NCBI RefSeq assembly: GCF_001015195.1
Contig: NZ_LDES01000024.1
Location: forward strand, 1-64,000
DNA from: Sphingomonas sp. Y57
Lineage (GTDB): Bacteria > Pseudomonadota > Alphaproteobacteria > Sphingomonadales > Sphingomonadaceae
Reading direction: 5' to 3'
Length of the DNA stretch: 64,000 bases
The translations under genes and the position numbers were made by a program. Positions 1-10,267 of the stretch are shown here, one piece after another. Numbering within the stretch: the stretch's first letter is position 1; each line of letters begins with the position of its first letter. The notes under the pieces were generated by a model, which was given only the letters and a program-made list of their open reading frames with translations, was not told the origin of the DNA and did no database searches.

Positions 1-150
1 ATGAGTTCCGGGACGGACTCTAAGGGGGGTTCGTCAATGGTCTATCGGTCACAACCATCGGTGCAAAGCGTGCAGCGGCACGACTTGATGGGCCGGACCT
101 CTGGCGCAGCGCACAACCCCAAGCAAAACCCGGAAGGAGGACGGCCATGA
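1..150 (+). other. Open frame entering the window, possible 3' end of an upstream gene
   Basis: Frame 1 is open from the first base to a TGA at 148-150, which overlaps the ATG of the next gene at 147 in the ATGA arrangement used repeatedly in this operon. That overlap suggests the tail of an upstream co-transcribed gene. The 49 visible codons match no family I recognise and include a methionine at base 1, so they could equally be leader sequence. A strong ribosome binding site (GGAAGGAGG) lies at about 132-140 just before 147. Confidence 0.25.
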
Positions 151-2804
151 CCATCGCGCATCGATCCACCTTGGTCGTTCACGGCCGCCTAGCCATGCGG
201 GAGAGCCGCCTCGCGGCGGGGCGCGCTGGCCGGCACGGCCTCCAGATCATGTCGTTCGAGCAAGCGGCCGTCCGGCTAGCCGGCGGTTTTGTCCGCACGA
301 TCGATGACGAGAGTCTGCGCTCGGCCATCCAGGCGGCCCTGTCTGCCACGCCGATGGGCGAACTGGAGAGCATCAAGACGCTGCCCGGTATGATCGATGC
401 GGCGGCTGACACGCTGCACAAGGCCTGGCGCGCGGGCATCGACCTTACCGCGCATGCGGCCGATGACCATCCACGCCTCGCGGCCATCGCACGACTGGAG
501 GCGGCCGTCCTCGACCAGCTTCCGTCCGGTATGCTGCGGCCACTCGACATCGCCGCCGCCGCGATTGAGCGCCTCGCCCATGCGCCAGCGGTCCTTGGTC
601 CGATGGAGATCGTCGGGCTCACCGAACTCTCGCCGTGCTGGCGGCCGCTGCTTCAGGCGCTCACCGCCCATATCCCCGTGCAGTGGACGGCCGGGCCGAG
701 GAGCGTTCCCGCATGGCTGGACGATACGGGCGTCACGATCTCACGCGCACCGGCGCAAGCGCCGGGGATCAACGCCGTCAGCGCGGCGACGGCCTATCAC
801 GAGGCCATTGAGGCGATGCGCTGGGCGCGAGGCCTGCTCGCTTCGGGCGTTGCCCCCTCGGAGATCGCCATCGCGACCGCCTCGCCAGCCGACTATGACG
901 ATCATTTCCTGGCTTTGCGCGCTGACGCCAATATCGACCTGCACTTCGTCCACGGCGTCCGCACCGTCAGCACCCGCGATGGTCAGGCTGCGGCGGCGCT
1001 GGCCGACATCGTGGTTCGCGGTCTGTCGCAGTCGCGGTTGCGGCGGCTCGCGGCGCTCTGCCGGGACAGCGGACCTTTCGCATCGCTGCCCGAAGGCTGG
1101 CTGCGTGTCCTGCCAAGCGATGCACCGCTCTCGACGCCCAGCGCCTGGAACCGCCTGCTTGGCCGGTTGGCGACAGAGGACTGGCCCGATGGCGCCGACC
1201 ATACCCCGGCTTTGCGCCTGGCGGTCGGGACGCTGGCGAAAGGACCAGAGGCCGCCGGCGAGATCGGAGAAGCCTTCCTCAAGGGCCGAGCCCTCGCGAT
1301 CTGGCGCAAGGCGCTGCTCGCCGGCCCCGCTGCCTCGGTCGATGCGACGCTCGAGACCCTGAAACAGGACGACGGACTGGAAGCCTGCGTCTGCATCGGC
1401 TGGATGCCGGCCAGTGCGCTGGCGGCGTCGCCACGCCGCTTCGTCCGGCTGCTTGGCCTCAATTCGTCCCGCTGGCCGCGCGGGATCGCCGAAGACCGGC
1501 TGATCCCCGACCATATCATCCCGACACAGGTGCTCGATCCGCTGCCGGTCAATCTCGCCGACCGGCGCGATTTCGAGACGATCCTCATCACGACAGGCGG
1601 CGCCGTCGTCCTCTCGCGCGCACGGCGCGACAGCGACGGGCGCCTCCTGGGTCGCAGCCCTCTGCTCGCCGGACATGGCGAGGAGACCTATCTGCGCCGC
1701 AACGCGACGCCAGCGCACGCCTTCAGCGAGACCGACCGCCTGATGGCCCGGCCCGAGGAATTCGTCGCCGATCCGCAAGCCGTCAGCGCGCAAGGCTGCT
1801 GGCGTGACTGGCGGCAGGTGGAGATCACGTCCCACGATGGCCTGGTGCGGGCGGACCACCCGCTCGTCCTCGCCATTCTCGGTCGGACCCAGTCCGCGAG
1901 TTCGCTGCGCCGATTGCTGCGCAATCCTCTCAGCTTCGTGTGGATCTATGCGTTCGGATGGCGCGAACCCCAGAGCAGCGCCGAACCGCTGGTGCTCGAT
2001 GCGCTCGGGATCGGCGATCTTGTCCACCTCGTTCTCGACCAAGCCCTGCGCGACCTCGAAACCGGAGGCAGCCTTGCCGCCGCCGACGCACAGACCATCG
2101 AAGCCGCCGTAGCGCGGGCCGCGCAAGCCGTCGCCGCCGACTGGGAGAGCGAGCGCCCGGTTCCGCCAGCGGTTATCTGGGGCCGCACTCTCGACGACGC
2201 CCGCGCGCTGGCCAGCCGCGCTCTGTCCTATGGCGATGACCTTCTGCCAGGCGCGCGTTCCTACGGCGAGGTTCCCTTCGGCGGCTCACCTCCGAAATCG
2301 GATGCGGAAACGCCCTGGGATGCGAGCGCGCCGGTCACGATTCCCGATGCCGGCTTCAATATCGCCGGCTACATCGACCGGCTCGACATCGCGGGCGATG
2401 GCAAACGCGCCCTCGTGCGCGACTATAAGACTGGACGACCGCCGCGCGGCGACATCCGATTGAACGGCGGACGCGAGCTTCAGCGCTGCCTCTATGCGTT
2501 CGCGGTCAAGGCGCTGCTCGGTGATGACGTCACGATCAGCGCCTCGCTGCTCTATCCGCGCGATCCCGTCGATCTCCAGCTCGACGATCCCGAGGCCGTG
2601 CTCACTGAGATCACCGGCTATCTGCGCGCGGCACGAGCAAGTCTCGCCAGCGGCGCGGCCCTGCCTGGACCGGATACCGGCGGCGACTACGACGACCTCG
2701 CCTTCGCCCTGCCGGCCAACGCCAGCGCCACCTACTGCAAACGCAAGATGCCGGCCGCCACGGAGCGGCTCGGAGAAGTCACTCAGGTCTGGGAGGCGGA
2801 ATGA
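147..2804 (+). CDS. AddB/RecB-like PD-(D/E)XK nuclease, first gene of six-gene operon
   Basis: The 885-residue protein resembles the AddB partner of an AddAB-type helicase-nuclease. The C-terminal third holds a RecB-family nuclease core: a GYIDRLD segment followed by RDYKTG with D759 and K761 as probable catalytic residues, and a later YCKRK near residue 801. No Walker A GxxxxGKT motif is visible near the N-terminus, so the helicase half appears non-functional, as for the partner subunit in such pairs. The ribosome binding site GGAAGGAGG precedes the start. The stop overlaps the next start (ATGA at 2801-2804), so the two are translationally coupled. The role in end resection or defence is inferred from family and neighbours. 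It is unlikely to be the housekeeping addB because it sits in an island with non-standard partners. Confidence 0.75.
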   Translation: MTIAHRSTLVVHGRLAMRESRLAAGRAGRHGLQIMSFEQAAVRLAGGFVRTIDDESLRSAIQAALSATPMGELESIKTLPGMIDAAADTLHKAWRAGIDLTAHAADDHPRLAAIARLEAAVLDQLPSGMLRPLDIAAAAIERLAHAPAVLGPMEIVGLTELSPCWRPLLQALTAHIPVQWTAGPRSVPAWLDDTGVTISRAPAQAPGINAVSAATAYHEAIEAMRWARGLLASGVAPSEIAIATASPADYDDHFLALRADANIDLHFVHGVRTVSTRDGQAAAALADIVVRGLSQSRLRRLAALCRDSGPFASLPEGWLRVLPSDAPLSTPSAWNRLLGRLATEDWPDGADHTPALRLAVGTLAKGPEAAGEIGEAFLKGRALAIWRKALLAGPAASVDATLETLKQDDGLEACVCIGWMPASALAASPRRFVRLLGLNSSRWPRGIAEDRLIPDHIIPTQVLDPLPVNLADRRDFETILITTGGAVVLSRARRDSDGRLLGRSPLLAGHGEETYLRRNATPAHAFSETDRLMARPEEFVADPQAVSAQGCWRDWRQVEITSHDGLVRADHPLVLAILGRTQSASSLRRLLRNPLSFVWIYAFGWREPQSSAEPLVLDALGIGDLVHLVLDQALRDLETGGSLAAADAQTIEAAVARAAQAVAADWESERPVPPAVIWGRTLDDARALASRALSYGDDLLPGARSYGEVPFGGSPPKSDAETPWDASAPVTIPDAGFNIAGYIDRLDIAGDGKRALVRDYKTGRPPRGDIRLNGGRELQRCLYAFAVKALLGDDVTISASLLYPRDPVDLQLDDPEAVLTEITGYLRAARASLASGAALPGPDTGGDYDDLAFALPANASATYCKRKMPAATERLGEVTQVWEAE

Positions 2805-5800
2805 TGAGCAACGTGTCCAAAGTGCTGAACGACGACGGTGCGCGTCGCCATGCGATCAGCCTTCATGATCGCTCCATCCTGGTCGAGGCCGGCGCGGGTT
2901 CAGGCAAGACCGCCGTCATGGCTGGGCGCATCGCCGCCATGCTCGCCGAAGGCGTCTCCCCGCGCGCCATCGCCGCCGTCACCTTCACCGAACTCGCCGC
3001 GAGCGAATTGCTCTCGCGTGTCCGCGAGTTCGTCGCCGACCTTTCGGCCGGCGTCATCGCGACCGAACTGCGCGTGGCGCTGCCCAATGGCCTGTCGGAG
3101 GCCCATCGCCGCAATCTCACCGCCGCCAGTGCTGCGATCGACGAAATCACCTGCTCGACCATCCACGGGTTTTGCCAGCGCCTGATCAAGCCCTATCCGG
3201 CGGAGGCAGACATCGACCCCGGCGCTGGCGTGATGGATCGCAACCAGGCCGATCTCACTTTCCTTGAGATTGTCGATGGCTGGTTGCGCGAGCGCCTGTC
3301 TGGCGGACAAGGTGGCATCCTGGCCGAGATGGTGCTGCATAGCCCCGGCGAGACCGTGGCGCTGATCCACAAGATCGCGGAGAACCTGCGCCGCCGCCCC
3401 ACGCTGGCGGCCCCGGCCGTCTCTCCGCTTGACGGCCACCTGACAGCGTTCCGGCAGGCTGCGGCGGATTTTGCCAGCTTCATGGATGGCACGGCTGCGG
3501 CAGAGCCGGAAACGGTGGCGATCGTCGAGCGGCTGGCCGGAATGGCCGCAGCCCTGGCGACCGCTCCCGACCCGGCGACGCCCGCGGGCCTAGTCCAGCT
3601 CCTGACGTCGCGGCCCCACCCGGACCTTTGCACCAAATCCGGCACCTTCGCGTCCTATCGCAAGAAGGGAAAATGGGCCGCCTCCGCCAAACAGGCCGGT
3701 CTTTCCAAGGCCGACGGCGATCGGCTGAACGACGCGGCCGAGATCCACTACTCCGCCTGCTGCGATGCCTGGACCGCGCTTGTGCAGGCCGCCGCCGGCC
3801 ATGCCCTCTCAGCGCTGATCGACGAGGCGCATCCCATCCTGCAGCGCTATCGCCACCACAAGCGCGCCAGCGCCCAGCTCGATTTCGACGATCTGATTTT
3901 CGCCGCGCGCGCCTTGCTGCGCGATCACAATGCCGTGCGCCGGGCGCTGGGAGAGCGTTTCGCCCATGTCCTCGTTGATGAGTTCCAGGACACAGATCCC
4001 CTGCAAACCGAGATTTTCTGGCGTCTGTGCGGCGAGCCGGTCGATGGCGATGACGATTGGACGCGGTTCCAAATCCGGCCAGGTGCGCTCTTCCTGGTGG
4101 GCGACCCCAAGCAGGCCATTTATCGCTTTCGAGGCGCCGATGTCGGAGCCTATGTCCAGGCGCGCGACGCCTTCCGCGCCCAGGACGCCGACAGCCTTCT
4201 ATCGATCTCGACCAATTTCCGCTCCTGCGCCTCGATCCTCACCTTCGTCAACGAGCGCTTCGAGGCAGTCCTTTCGGCCGATGGACAGCCGGGGTTCACC
4301 GCACTCGACCCGTTCCACGATGACCGGGGCGACGTTTGCGTAGCTGCCCTCGACATCGCGGTGGCCGACGAAAACGGTAAGGCCAGCGCCGAACAGCAAC
4401 GCGACGCCGAAGCCGATGCGATCGCCGAGCTTTGCGCCCGGCTGATCGAAAGCCAGCCCATCATCGACCGCCGCAGCGGCGCGGAGCGCCCCTGCCAGCC
4501 AGGTGACATCGCCTTGCTGGCGCCGACCGGCGCGGAGCTGTGGCGCTATGAGGAAGCTCTGGAGCGGCGCGGCATTCCCGTGGCGACCCAGGCCGGCAAG
4601 GGTTTGTTCCGCCGCCAGGAAGTCCAGGACCTGATCGCTCTGACCCGCGTCCTGGCCGATCGCCGCGACACGCTCGCGCTCGGCGCGTTGCTGCGCGGGC
4701 CTCTGGTCGGCCTGTCCGAGGAAGAGCTGCTCGACATCATCTGGGGGCTTCCCCGCTCGGAAGACCAGCCTGACCGGATTCCACGCCTCGACCTCGGCAT
4801 CGACCCGGCCGTCATCGCACACCCGCTCGCGCGCGAGGTCATCGAACGGCTGCAATCGCTCTCCCGGCGTGGCAACAGCACGACCCCGCACGAATTGCTT
4901 TCGCAGGCGGTGGACGTGATGCGCGTCCGTCCGCTTCTCCTCGAACGGCATCGCGGCCAAGCCGAGCGCGCGCTCGCCAACGTCGATCTCTATCTCAGCC
5001 TGTCGACCGGCTACGCCGTGCGCGGTCTGCGCGCCTTTGCCGAGGCCATGGCGACAGCGTGGTCCGACGAGGCCCGCGCCGTCGAGGGACGACCCGATGC
5101 ACAGGAGGAAGCGGTTGCGCTCTTCACCATGCACGCGGCCAAGGGGCTGGAATGGCCAATCGTCATTCCGATCAACACCATGACCGGCGTGATGGCGCCC
5201 GAAAGCGCCGTCCTCGATCGCCAGACCGAGACCTTCTATTGCCCGGTCCTGGGCGTCCCGCCCGAAGGCTATGACGAGGCGCGCCAGGCGGAAAAGGAAG
5301 AGCTGGACCGCGAACGCATCCGGCTTTGGTATGTCGCGGCCACCCGCGCCCGCGAGCTTCTCGTCCTCCCCCGTCTCGACACCACGCCGTCGAAATCGGC
5401 ATGGATCGGTCTCGTCGATCTATCGCTCGCTGATCTTCCCGGCCTCGATGTCTCGCATCTGCCCGCCAGCCTCACGGCCGCGCGCACGGGAGTGGACAAC
5501 GCCCAGACACGCGCGATCTTCGCCGCCGAAGCTGAAATCATCGCTGCTGCCCAGACGCGGCTGACCTGGCTTGCACCCAGCCGCGATGAAAACGCCGTCG
5601 GGGCCGTGCTCCGGGAAGAGGAGGCGTCCCTCTGGACCGGCTCGGCTGACGACCAGCCCCCCGAACTGGAAGTCGTCGCCCCGGTGCAGGGAGGCAGGGA
5701 GCGCGGGCTGATCCTCCACAAGCTCATCGAAGAGGTGCTGACCGGGGAAACCCCGGAAGCCGAGGCGGCGCTGATTGAGCGGGCGGCCGATCTCATCCGC

Positions 5801-6190
5801 TCGATTGGCCGGTCGCCTGTCTCCGATCCAGCCACGGGGCTGTCGGCCGACGAACTGGCGGCCTGTGTCGCTCGCACTCTGGCCCTGCCTGACATCGCGG
5901 CCTTGCGACCCGGTCTCCTGGCCGAATTTCCCGTCTATGCCGCCCAGGCGAATGACGGCGTGGAAACCGCGACGGCCGGGATCGCCGACGCGCTGACAGT
6001 TGGAGAAGATGGCCGGCCAGTCGTGGTGGTCGACTGGAAGAGCGACGTGAACCCCGACGCTCAGACGCTCGATCACTATCATGCGCAGGTGCGCGCCTAT
6101 CTGAACATGACGGGCGCCGAGCGCGGACTGATCGTGCTGATGACCTCGGGGCGGATCATTGAGGTCCAGCCTAGTGCGCCAATTCCGTGA
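2801..6190 (+). CDS. AddA/UvrD-type ATP-dependent helicase-nuclease
   Basis: A 1129-residue superfamily 1 helicase with all the expected motifs: Walker A GAGSGKT at 31-37, motif II VDEFQDTDPLQ, motif III GDPKQAIYRFRGAD, a TNFRS segment, motif V TMHAAKGLEWP and motif VI YVAATRARELL. The C-terminus carries a second RecB-type nuclease core, VVDWKSD at about 1076-1082 followed by spaced tyrosine and glutamine residues (HYHAQVRAY). Together with the preceding gene this gives a two-nuclease, one-motor pair of AddAB layout. Such enzymes process double-strand DNA ends in the cytoplasm. The ATGA overlap with the upstream gene fixes the start. About 120 bases separate it from the next gene. Confidence 0.85.
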   Translation: MMSNVSKVLNDDGARRHAISLHDRSILVEAGAGSGKTAVMAGRIAAMLAEGVSPRAIAAVTFTELAASELLSRVREFVADLSAGVIATELRVALPNGLSEAHRRNLTAASAAIDEITCSTIHGFCQRLIKPYPAEADIDPGAGVMDRNQADLTFLEIVDGWLRERLSGGQGGILAEMVLHSPGETVALIHKIAENLRRRPTLAAPAVSPLDGHLTAFRQAAADFASFMDGTAAAEPETVAIVERLAGMAAALATAPDPATPAGLVQLLTSRPHPDLCTKSGTFASYRKKGKWAASAKQAGLSKADGDRLNDAAEIHYSACCDAWTALVQAAAGHALSALIDEAHPILQRYRHHKRASAQLDFDDLIFAARALLRDHNAVRRALGERFAHVLVDEFQDTDPLQTEIFWRLCGEPVDGDDDWTRFQIRPGALFLVGDPKQAIYRFRGADVGAYVQARDAFRAQDADSLLSISTNFRSCASILTFVNERFEAVLSADGQPGFTALDPFHDDRGDVCVAALDIAVADENGKASAEQQRDAEADAIAELCARLIESQPIIDRRSGAERPCQPGDIALLAPTGAELWRYEEALERRGIPVATQAGKGLFRRQEVQDLIALTRVLADRRDTLALGALLRGPLVGLSEEELLDIIWGLPRSEDQPDRIPRLDLGIDPAVIAHPLAREVIERLQSLSRRGNSTTPHELLSQAVDVMRVRPLLLERHRGQAERALANVDLYLSLSTGYAVRGLRAFAEAMATAWSDEARAVEGRPDAQEEAVALFTMHAAKGLEWPIVIPINTMTGVMAPESAVLDRQTETFYCPVLGVPPEGYDEARQAEKEELDRERIRLWYVAATRARELLVLPRLDTTPSKSAWIGLVDLSLADLPGLDVSHLPASLTAARTGVDNAQTRAIFAAEAEIIAAAQTRLTWLAPSRDENAVGAVLREEEASLWTGSADDQPPELEVVAPVQGGRERGLILHKLIEEVLTGETPEAEAALIERAADLIRSIGRSPVSDPATGLSADELAACVARTLALPDIAALRPGLLAEFPVYAAQANDGVETATAGIADALTVGEDGRPVVVVDWKSDVNPDAQTLDHYHAQVRAYLNMTGAERGLIVLMTSGRIIEVQPSAPIP

Positions 6191-6307
6191 CATGAATAGC
6201 GACATTGAGGGGCGTACCGGCTGCCACGAGTAAGAAAATCAAAATCCTGAGATAGTTATTCTGGATTTCGGACAACTGTCTTACCAAGGTGAACGTCCAT
6301 CGGGGGA

Positions 6308-8989
6308 ATGGCTTTGAGTTTGAATGTCGACGAACACGCCAGCGATATTGCAAGAGAAGCCTTGGCCATCTTCGATCGCGTTGCGACAGGCGCGAGAGCG
6401 GAGCTGGCGCGCTTCAAGGGACCGTCGGCCGAAAGCCTCGCCCCCTTGAATACACTCACCACCGAGAAGGCCGTCGCGAAGCTCAATGAAATCGGCCGCG
6501 AGATGCTCAACGGCCACCAGATCCTTTCGCGTGAACCGGCCATCGCCAGAGTGATCGCGGCTGACGAGTCTGACAAAATAACGACATTCTACATTTCCCG
6601 TTTCGCTCCCTCGGGTTTGCTCGATGCCGGGGTGCGCTTTGCCAGTTACAACGCTCCAGTCGGTCGCCTCGCGTCGCTTCGTCCCGGCGGGTATATCGAT
6701 GTGCCAGGCGGCTCACTCGAAGTGGTGGAACGGACCGTGTTTCACGCAGAGGCCTTGCCTGCCGGCTGGGACTCTCGGGATACGATATTCGAGGCGGATG
6801 GCCAGAAAACTATCACGGTCGCGTCATTGCTGCGCCTGCTTTCCGAGCGCGATGCCCCTGCGGATGCGCTGGACGAGATCGAACGGATGCTTAAGGCCGC
6901 CGAGGTTGACGATAACGTCACGATTGGGCGGAAGCGCGGGATCATCGACAAGATGCAGCTGCGCGATCAGGCGGTGCTGGATGAATATCAAGATGCGATA
7001 TTCCGATTGTCACTGGACTCGCAGCTTCTGATCCTTGGTCCCCCGGGGACAGGAAAAACGACAACGCTCATCCGCCGATTGGGGCAAAAGCTCGACCCTC
7101 ACGGCCTGAGTGACGATGAGCAGAGCCTGATCGACGCTTCGCCCTCGTCGCTGCCGCACGGCCAAAGCTGGATCATGTTCACGCCGACCGATCTGCTGGG
7201 ACAATATCTGAAAGAGGCATTCAGCAGAAACAATGTGCCCGCGCCGGACTTGCGGATCAAAACGTGGACCGGACATCGCAAGGAGCTTGCGCGCAATCAC
7301 CTCTCTATTTTGCGCACGGTAAATGGCGGCGGCCCATTCATTTTGAAGGATGGCGCCGTCACCATCACCTCGGATGCCGTGCAATCACCGATTGAATGGT
7401 TCGAGCGATTCCAAGCCAAGCAGAACAGCGATTTTTGGTCAGGTTTGGAAGGTGCGGCGGCAATTCTCACATCGGCTACGGACGCAGAAATCGCCAAGCT
7501 TGGCGATCGCCTCAGCGCCGCTGTTCAGAGCGCCCAAATCTCCTCCGCCGCAAGCGGCATCTATGCTCTTGTCTCGCTAAGCGAAGACGTTCGCCGCCTC
7601 CTTGGCCGTGTTCGAGCAGACGTCGACAGCGTCCTGAAAACCTCGCTTGCTCGGGCACAGGCTGGTGCTCGGACGCAGGGCCAGAATTTCTTCGAGCAGC
7701 TGATAGCCTTTCTCGACACCCTGGATGACCAGTCTGATCCGGCCGACGAGGATCTCGATGACGACGAGGAGGAAGAGGAAGATCGTCCGACGAACAAACC
7801 GGCCGCGGCGCAACGGGCCTATTATGCGGCCCTGAGATTGCAGGCGCGTTCAACGGCACGTCGCCGGTCAGCGCGCTCCCGCAGCGCGCTGGTTCTCGAC
7901 TGGATTGGTGATCGAGGCTTAACCGATGCCGAGGCTAGCGGATTGGCCGAACGATTGGGCTGGCAACTGTCTCTTAATCGGTTCAGCGCGCCAGTCCGCC
8001 AGTATCTGAGCAAGGTTCCTGCTCGATACAGGCAGTTCAGGAGGAGTGAGCGCGGCGGGCGTTGGTATCCGGACGCGAACCCGAGCCGCGACCTGCACCC
8101 CCTAGAGGCAGACCTTATCATTCTGGCCATGCTGCGCGCCGGAAACGCGCTGCTAGCAGACAATCGGGTGCGGCGGAACATTGAGCAATCCGCCTATGAA
8201 CCCCTTCGCGCCATGTACGACATCCAGCGCAATCAGATTCTCGTCGACGAGGCGCCCGATTTCTCGCCAGTACAGCTCGCCTGCATGCGAGCGCTAGCGA
8301 TCGAACCTATCGGGTCCTTCTTCGCATGCGGCGATTTCAATCAGCGAATTACTGATTGGGGGAGCCGAAGCGAGGACAGTCTTCGGTGGGTTGAACCATC
8401 CCTCCAGATTCAAAGAATTTCTATCGCCTATCGGCAAAGCCGCCAGCTTAACGATCTGGCTAGAGCGCTGGCAGATCCAGCCAGCGGAAACCTGTCCGAT
8501 GCTGATTTGCCGGAAGACGTGAACAACGATGCCGTGCCGCCAGTGATGGCCTCCGGTCTTTCCGAGGCAGAGGACGTGGCTCTCTGGCTCAGTCAGCGCC
8601 TGTCCGAAATTGAGCGATCCGTGTCCCCGCGGCCCCTGCCTTCCATCGCGATTTTGGTACACGAAGAAGCCGCGGTTCGCCCAATAACCGATGCCCTGAA
8701 CACGGTCATTGAAGACCAGAACCTCCATGCGGTCGCTTGCGTTGATGGAAAAATAATCGGCCGGGATGATGAGATCCGCGTATTCGATGTTCGCCACATC
8801 AAGGGCCTCGAGTTTGAGGCTGTTTTCTTCGTCGGTGTTGATCGATTGGCGGCATCGGAACCGTCACTGTTTGAGCGCTATCTCTATGTCGGCGCCACAC
8901 GCGCCGCGACATATCTGGGTATGTGTGCTGACGACGTGATCCCGCCGGCATTGGCCCGTCTCAGCGATCACTTTGGCGAGCGCTGGTAG
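6308..8989 (+). CDS. HelD-like UvrD-family helicase with acidic insert
   Basis: An 893-residue protein with Walker A GPPGTGKT at 244-251 preceded by a long N-terminal region, as in HelD-like proteins. Motif II reads VDEAPDFSPVQ, where the usual DEfQD is replaced by DEAPD. A GDFNQRITDWG segment corresponds to motif III, IKGLEFEAVFF to motif V and YVGATRAATYL to motif VI. A strongly acidic stretch lies at about 478-490. HelD-type proteins can be DNA helicases or RNA-polymerase recycling factors; the acidic insert does not decide. It sits in the operon between the AddAB-like pair and the DUF6361/PLD/SNF2 genes. The start at 6308 follows a GGGGGA at very short spacing, so the exact start is uncertain. 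Confidence 0.75.
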   Translation: MALSLNVDEHASDIAREALAIFDRVATGARAELARFKGPSAESLAPLNTLTTEKAVAKLNEIGREMLNGHQILSREPAIARVIAADESDKITTFYISRFAPSGLLDAGVRFASYNAPVGRLASLRPGGYIDVPGGSLEVVERTVFHAEALPAGWDSRDTIFEADGQKTITVASLLRLLSERDAPADALDEIERMLKAAEVDDNVTIGRKRGIIDKMQLRDQAVLDEYQDAIFRLSLDSQLLILGPPGTGKTTTLIRRLGQKLDPHGLSDDEQSLIDASPSSLPHGQSWIMFTPTDLLGQYLKEAFSRNNVPAPDLRIKTWTGHRKELARNHLSILRTVNGGGPFILKDGAVTITSDAVQSPIEWFERFQAKQNSDFWSGLEGAAAILTSATDAEIAKLGDRLSAAVQSAQISSAASGIYALVSLSEDVRRLLGRVRADVDSVLKTSLARAQAGARTQGQNFFEQLIAFLDTLDDQSDPADEDLDDDEEEEEDRPTNKPAAAQRAYYAALRLQARSTARRRSARSRSALVLDWIGDRGLTDAEASGLAERLGWQLSLNRFSAPVRQYLSKVPARYRQFRRSERGGRWYPDANPSRDLHPLEADLIILAMLRAGNALLADNRVRRNIEQSAYEPLRAMYDIQRNQILVDEAPDFSPVQLACMRALAIEPIGSFFACGDFNQRITDWGSRSEDSLRWVEPSLQIQRISIAYRQSRQLNDLARALADPASGNLSDADLPEDVNNDAVPPVMASGLSEAEDVALWLSQRLSEIERSVSPRPLPSIAILVHEEAAVRPITDALNTVIEDQNLHAVACVDGKIIGRDDEIRVFDVRHIKGLEFEAVFFVGVDRLAASEPSLFERYLYVGATRAATYLGMCADDVIPPALARLSDHFGERW

Positions 8990-9082
8990 CCAGTTTCTCA
9001 TACCAACCCGTGCCGCGACGAGCTGAGGACATCAGATCGCCGCGTTGACCTTCACAGATCAAAAAAAAGGCATCAGAGCAGG

Positions 9083-10267
9083 ATGTCGTCATTAGCTTGG
9101 ATAGATTTCGACGAGGCTGAGCGACAGCGCGCCCAGCGGATTATGGAGCTGTTTCAGGAACGCGAGACCCGCGACGAACTGGGGCTGGGCGCCATTCGCG
9201 ACTCTATTGCCGACCATCTCTTTCCCGGGACCAGCACGATCCAGACCCGGCTGCGCTATATGCTGTTCATTCCCTGGCTGTTTCAGATGCTTGAGGGATC
9301 ATCGGCCGGTTCAGATCAACTCGCGCGCGAAGCAAGATCGCTGGAGATCCGGCTCGTCAACGCGCTCAAAGCCGGCGGCGAAGCGAATGGCGTCATCGGC
9401 CGCGATGCCGGAGCGAACCTCCAGCGCCTCCCGAGCTCTGTCTATTGGGCCGGCTTGGGCAGCTGGGGCATACGCTTGTTTCCCGGTTCGACTGACAATC
9501 TCTTCACGTCGATGCGCCATCTTCAGCGCAGCCGTCCCCGTGTGCGCGAAAGCGAGGATGCGGCATCCGAGCGCCAGGCCTTGCAGATCTGGACGCCTAC
9601 GCTGCCGCCGTGCCCCAGCGATCTGCTCGATACTGCGCATTTCACTCTCTCCTCAGACGAGGCGCAGTTCGTCATCGATCGACTGGTCACGACTCAGCCA
9701 GACAGTTTGCTGACCTTTTTGGCCCGCAGCGGTGACGGCGAGGTAAAGTGCGACAACATCTGGGAACATCCCCAGCTTGCTAACTTTCCCGCCGATTCCC
9801 GCCGGCTGGTCAAGCACGCGGCGCTTTTCTCCAGCGTGATGCATGGGGCTTCGCTCCTCTACAATTTGCTGCTTAGCCGGCTGCGTGATCGGTCCGAATG
9901 GATCGAACGCTATGAAACACGGCTGGCCGACTGGAGTGCGGGCCTCGACATGGCAGCTATCCACGCCTGGTCGCTCGACGCATTTTGGCAGGCCATTGAG
10001 CATCCAGCACATGGCATTCGACCTGCGGCCAAACGGTTCGTTACCGACTGGTTGGGATTGCTGACCTCCGAGGGTATCGGGGACAGCCTAACGGCACCGG
10101 CTGGCCGCCTCGTTCAGGAACGCGAACGGCGGCTCAAAACCAATCAGTCGCGCTTCGTGAATCGAGCCGTGCGGGACAGGTGGACGGGCGCATCAGGCGC
10201 CGAGCCGCTCAGTTTCCGTTGGTCGCAAGCCCACTCACATCTGCGGGATCTGGCCCATGCTGAATAG
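9083..10267 (+). CDS. DUF6361-like protein
   Basis: A 394-residue protein beginning with SSLAWIDFDEAERQRAQRIM and containing LGAIRDSIADHLFPGTSTIQ, which I recognise as the DUF6361 family; no biochemical function is known to me. The N-terminal part is rich in charged helices, and an RLRYMLFIPWLFQML segment is conserved-looking and hydrophobic without resembling a membrane anchor. The C-terminus is helical. It overlaps the next gene by 11 bases (10,257-10,267), so it is probably co-translated with the PLD nuclease. A likely job is an adaptor or target-recognition subunit for the nuclease/helicase pair, but that is inference. AGAGCAGG precedes the ATG. Confidence 0.7.
   Translation: MSSLAWIDFDEAERQRAQRIMELFQERETRDELGLGAIRDSIADHLFPGTSTIQTRLRYMLFIPWLFQMLEGSSAGSDQLAREARSLEIRLVNALKAGGEANGVIGRDAGANLQRLPSSVYWAGLGSWGIRLFPGSTDNLFTSMRHLQRSRPRVRESEDAASERQALQIWTPTLPPCPSDLLDTAHFTLSSDEAQFVIDRLVTTQPDSLLTFLARSGDGEVKCDNIWEHPQLANFPADSRRLVKHAALFSSVMHGASLLYNLLLSRLRDRSEWIERYETRLADWSAGLDMAAIHAWSLDAFWQAIEHPAHGIRPAAKRFVTDWLGLLTSEGIGDSLTAPAGRLVQERERRLKTNQSRFVNRAVRDRWTGASGAEPLSFRWSQAHSHLRDLAHAE

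Noticed and set aside
741-2126. 461-codon minus-strand frame inside the first nuclease gene
   Set aside because: Shadow of high third-position GC. The plus-strand product carries the RecB nuclease motif and is coupled to its neighbour.
147-6190. Housekeeping addAB of the host
   Set aside because: Its place in a mobile island, its operon partners and the lack of a Walker A in the AddB-like subunit argue for a specialised copy, though a genome-wide check is needed to be sure.
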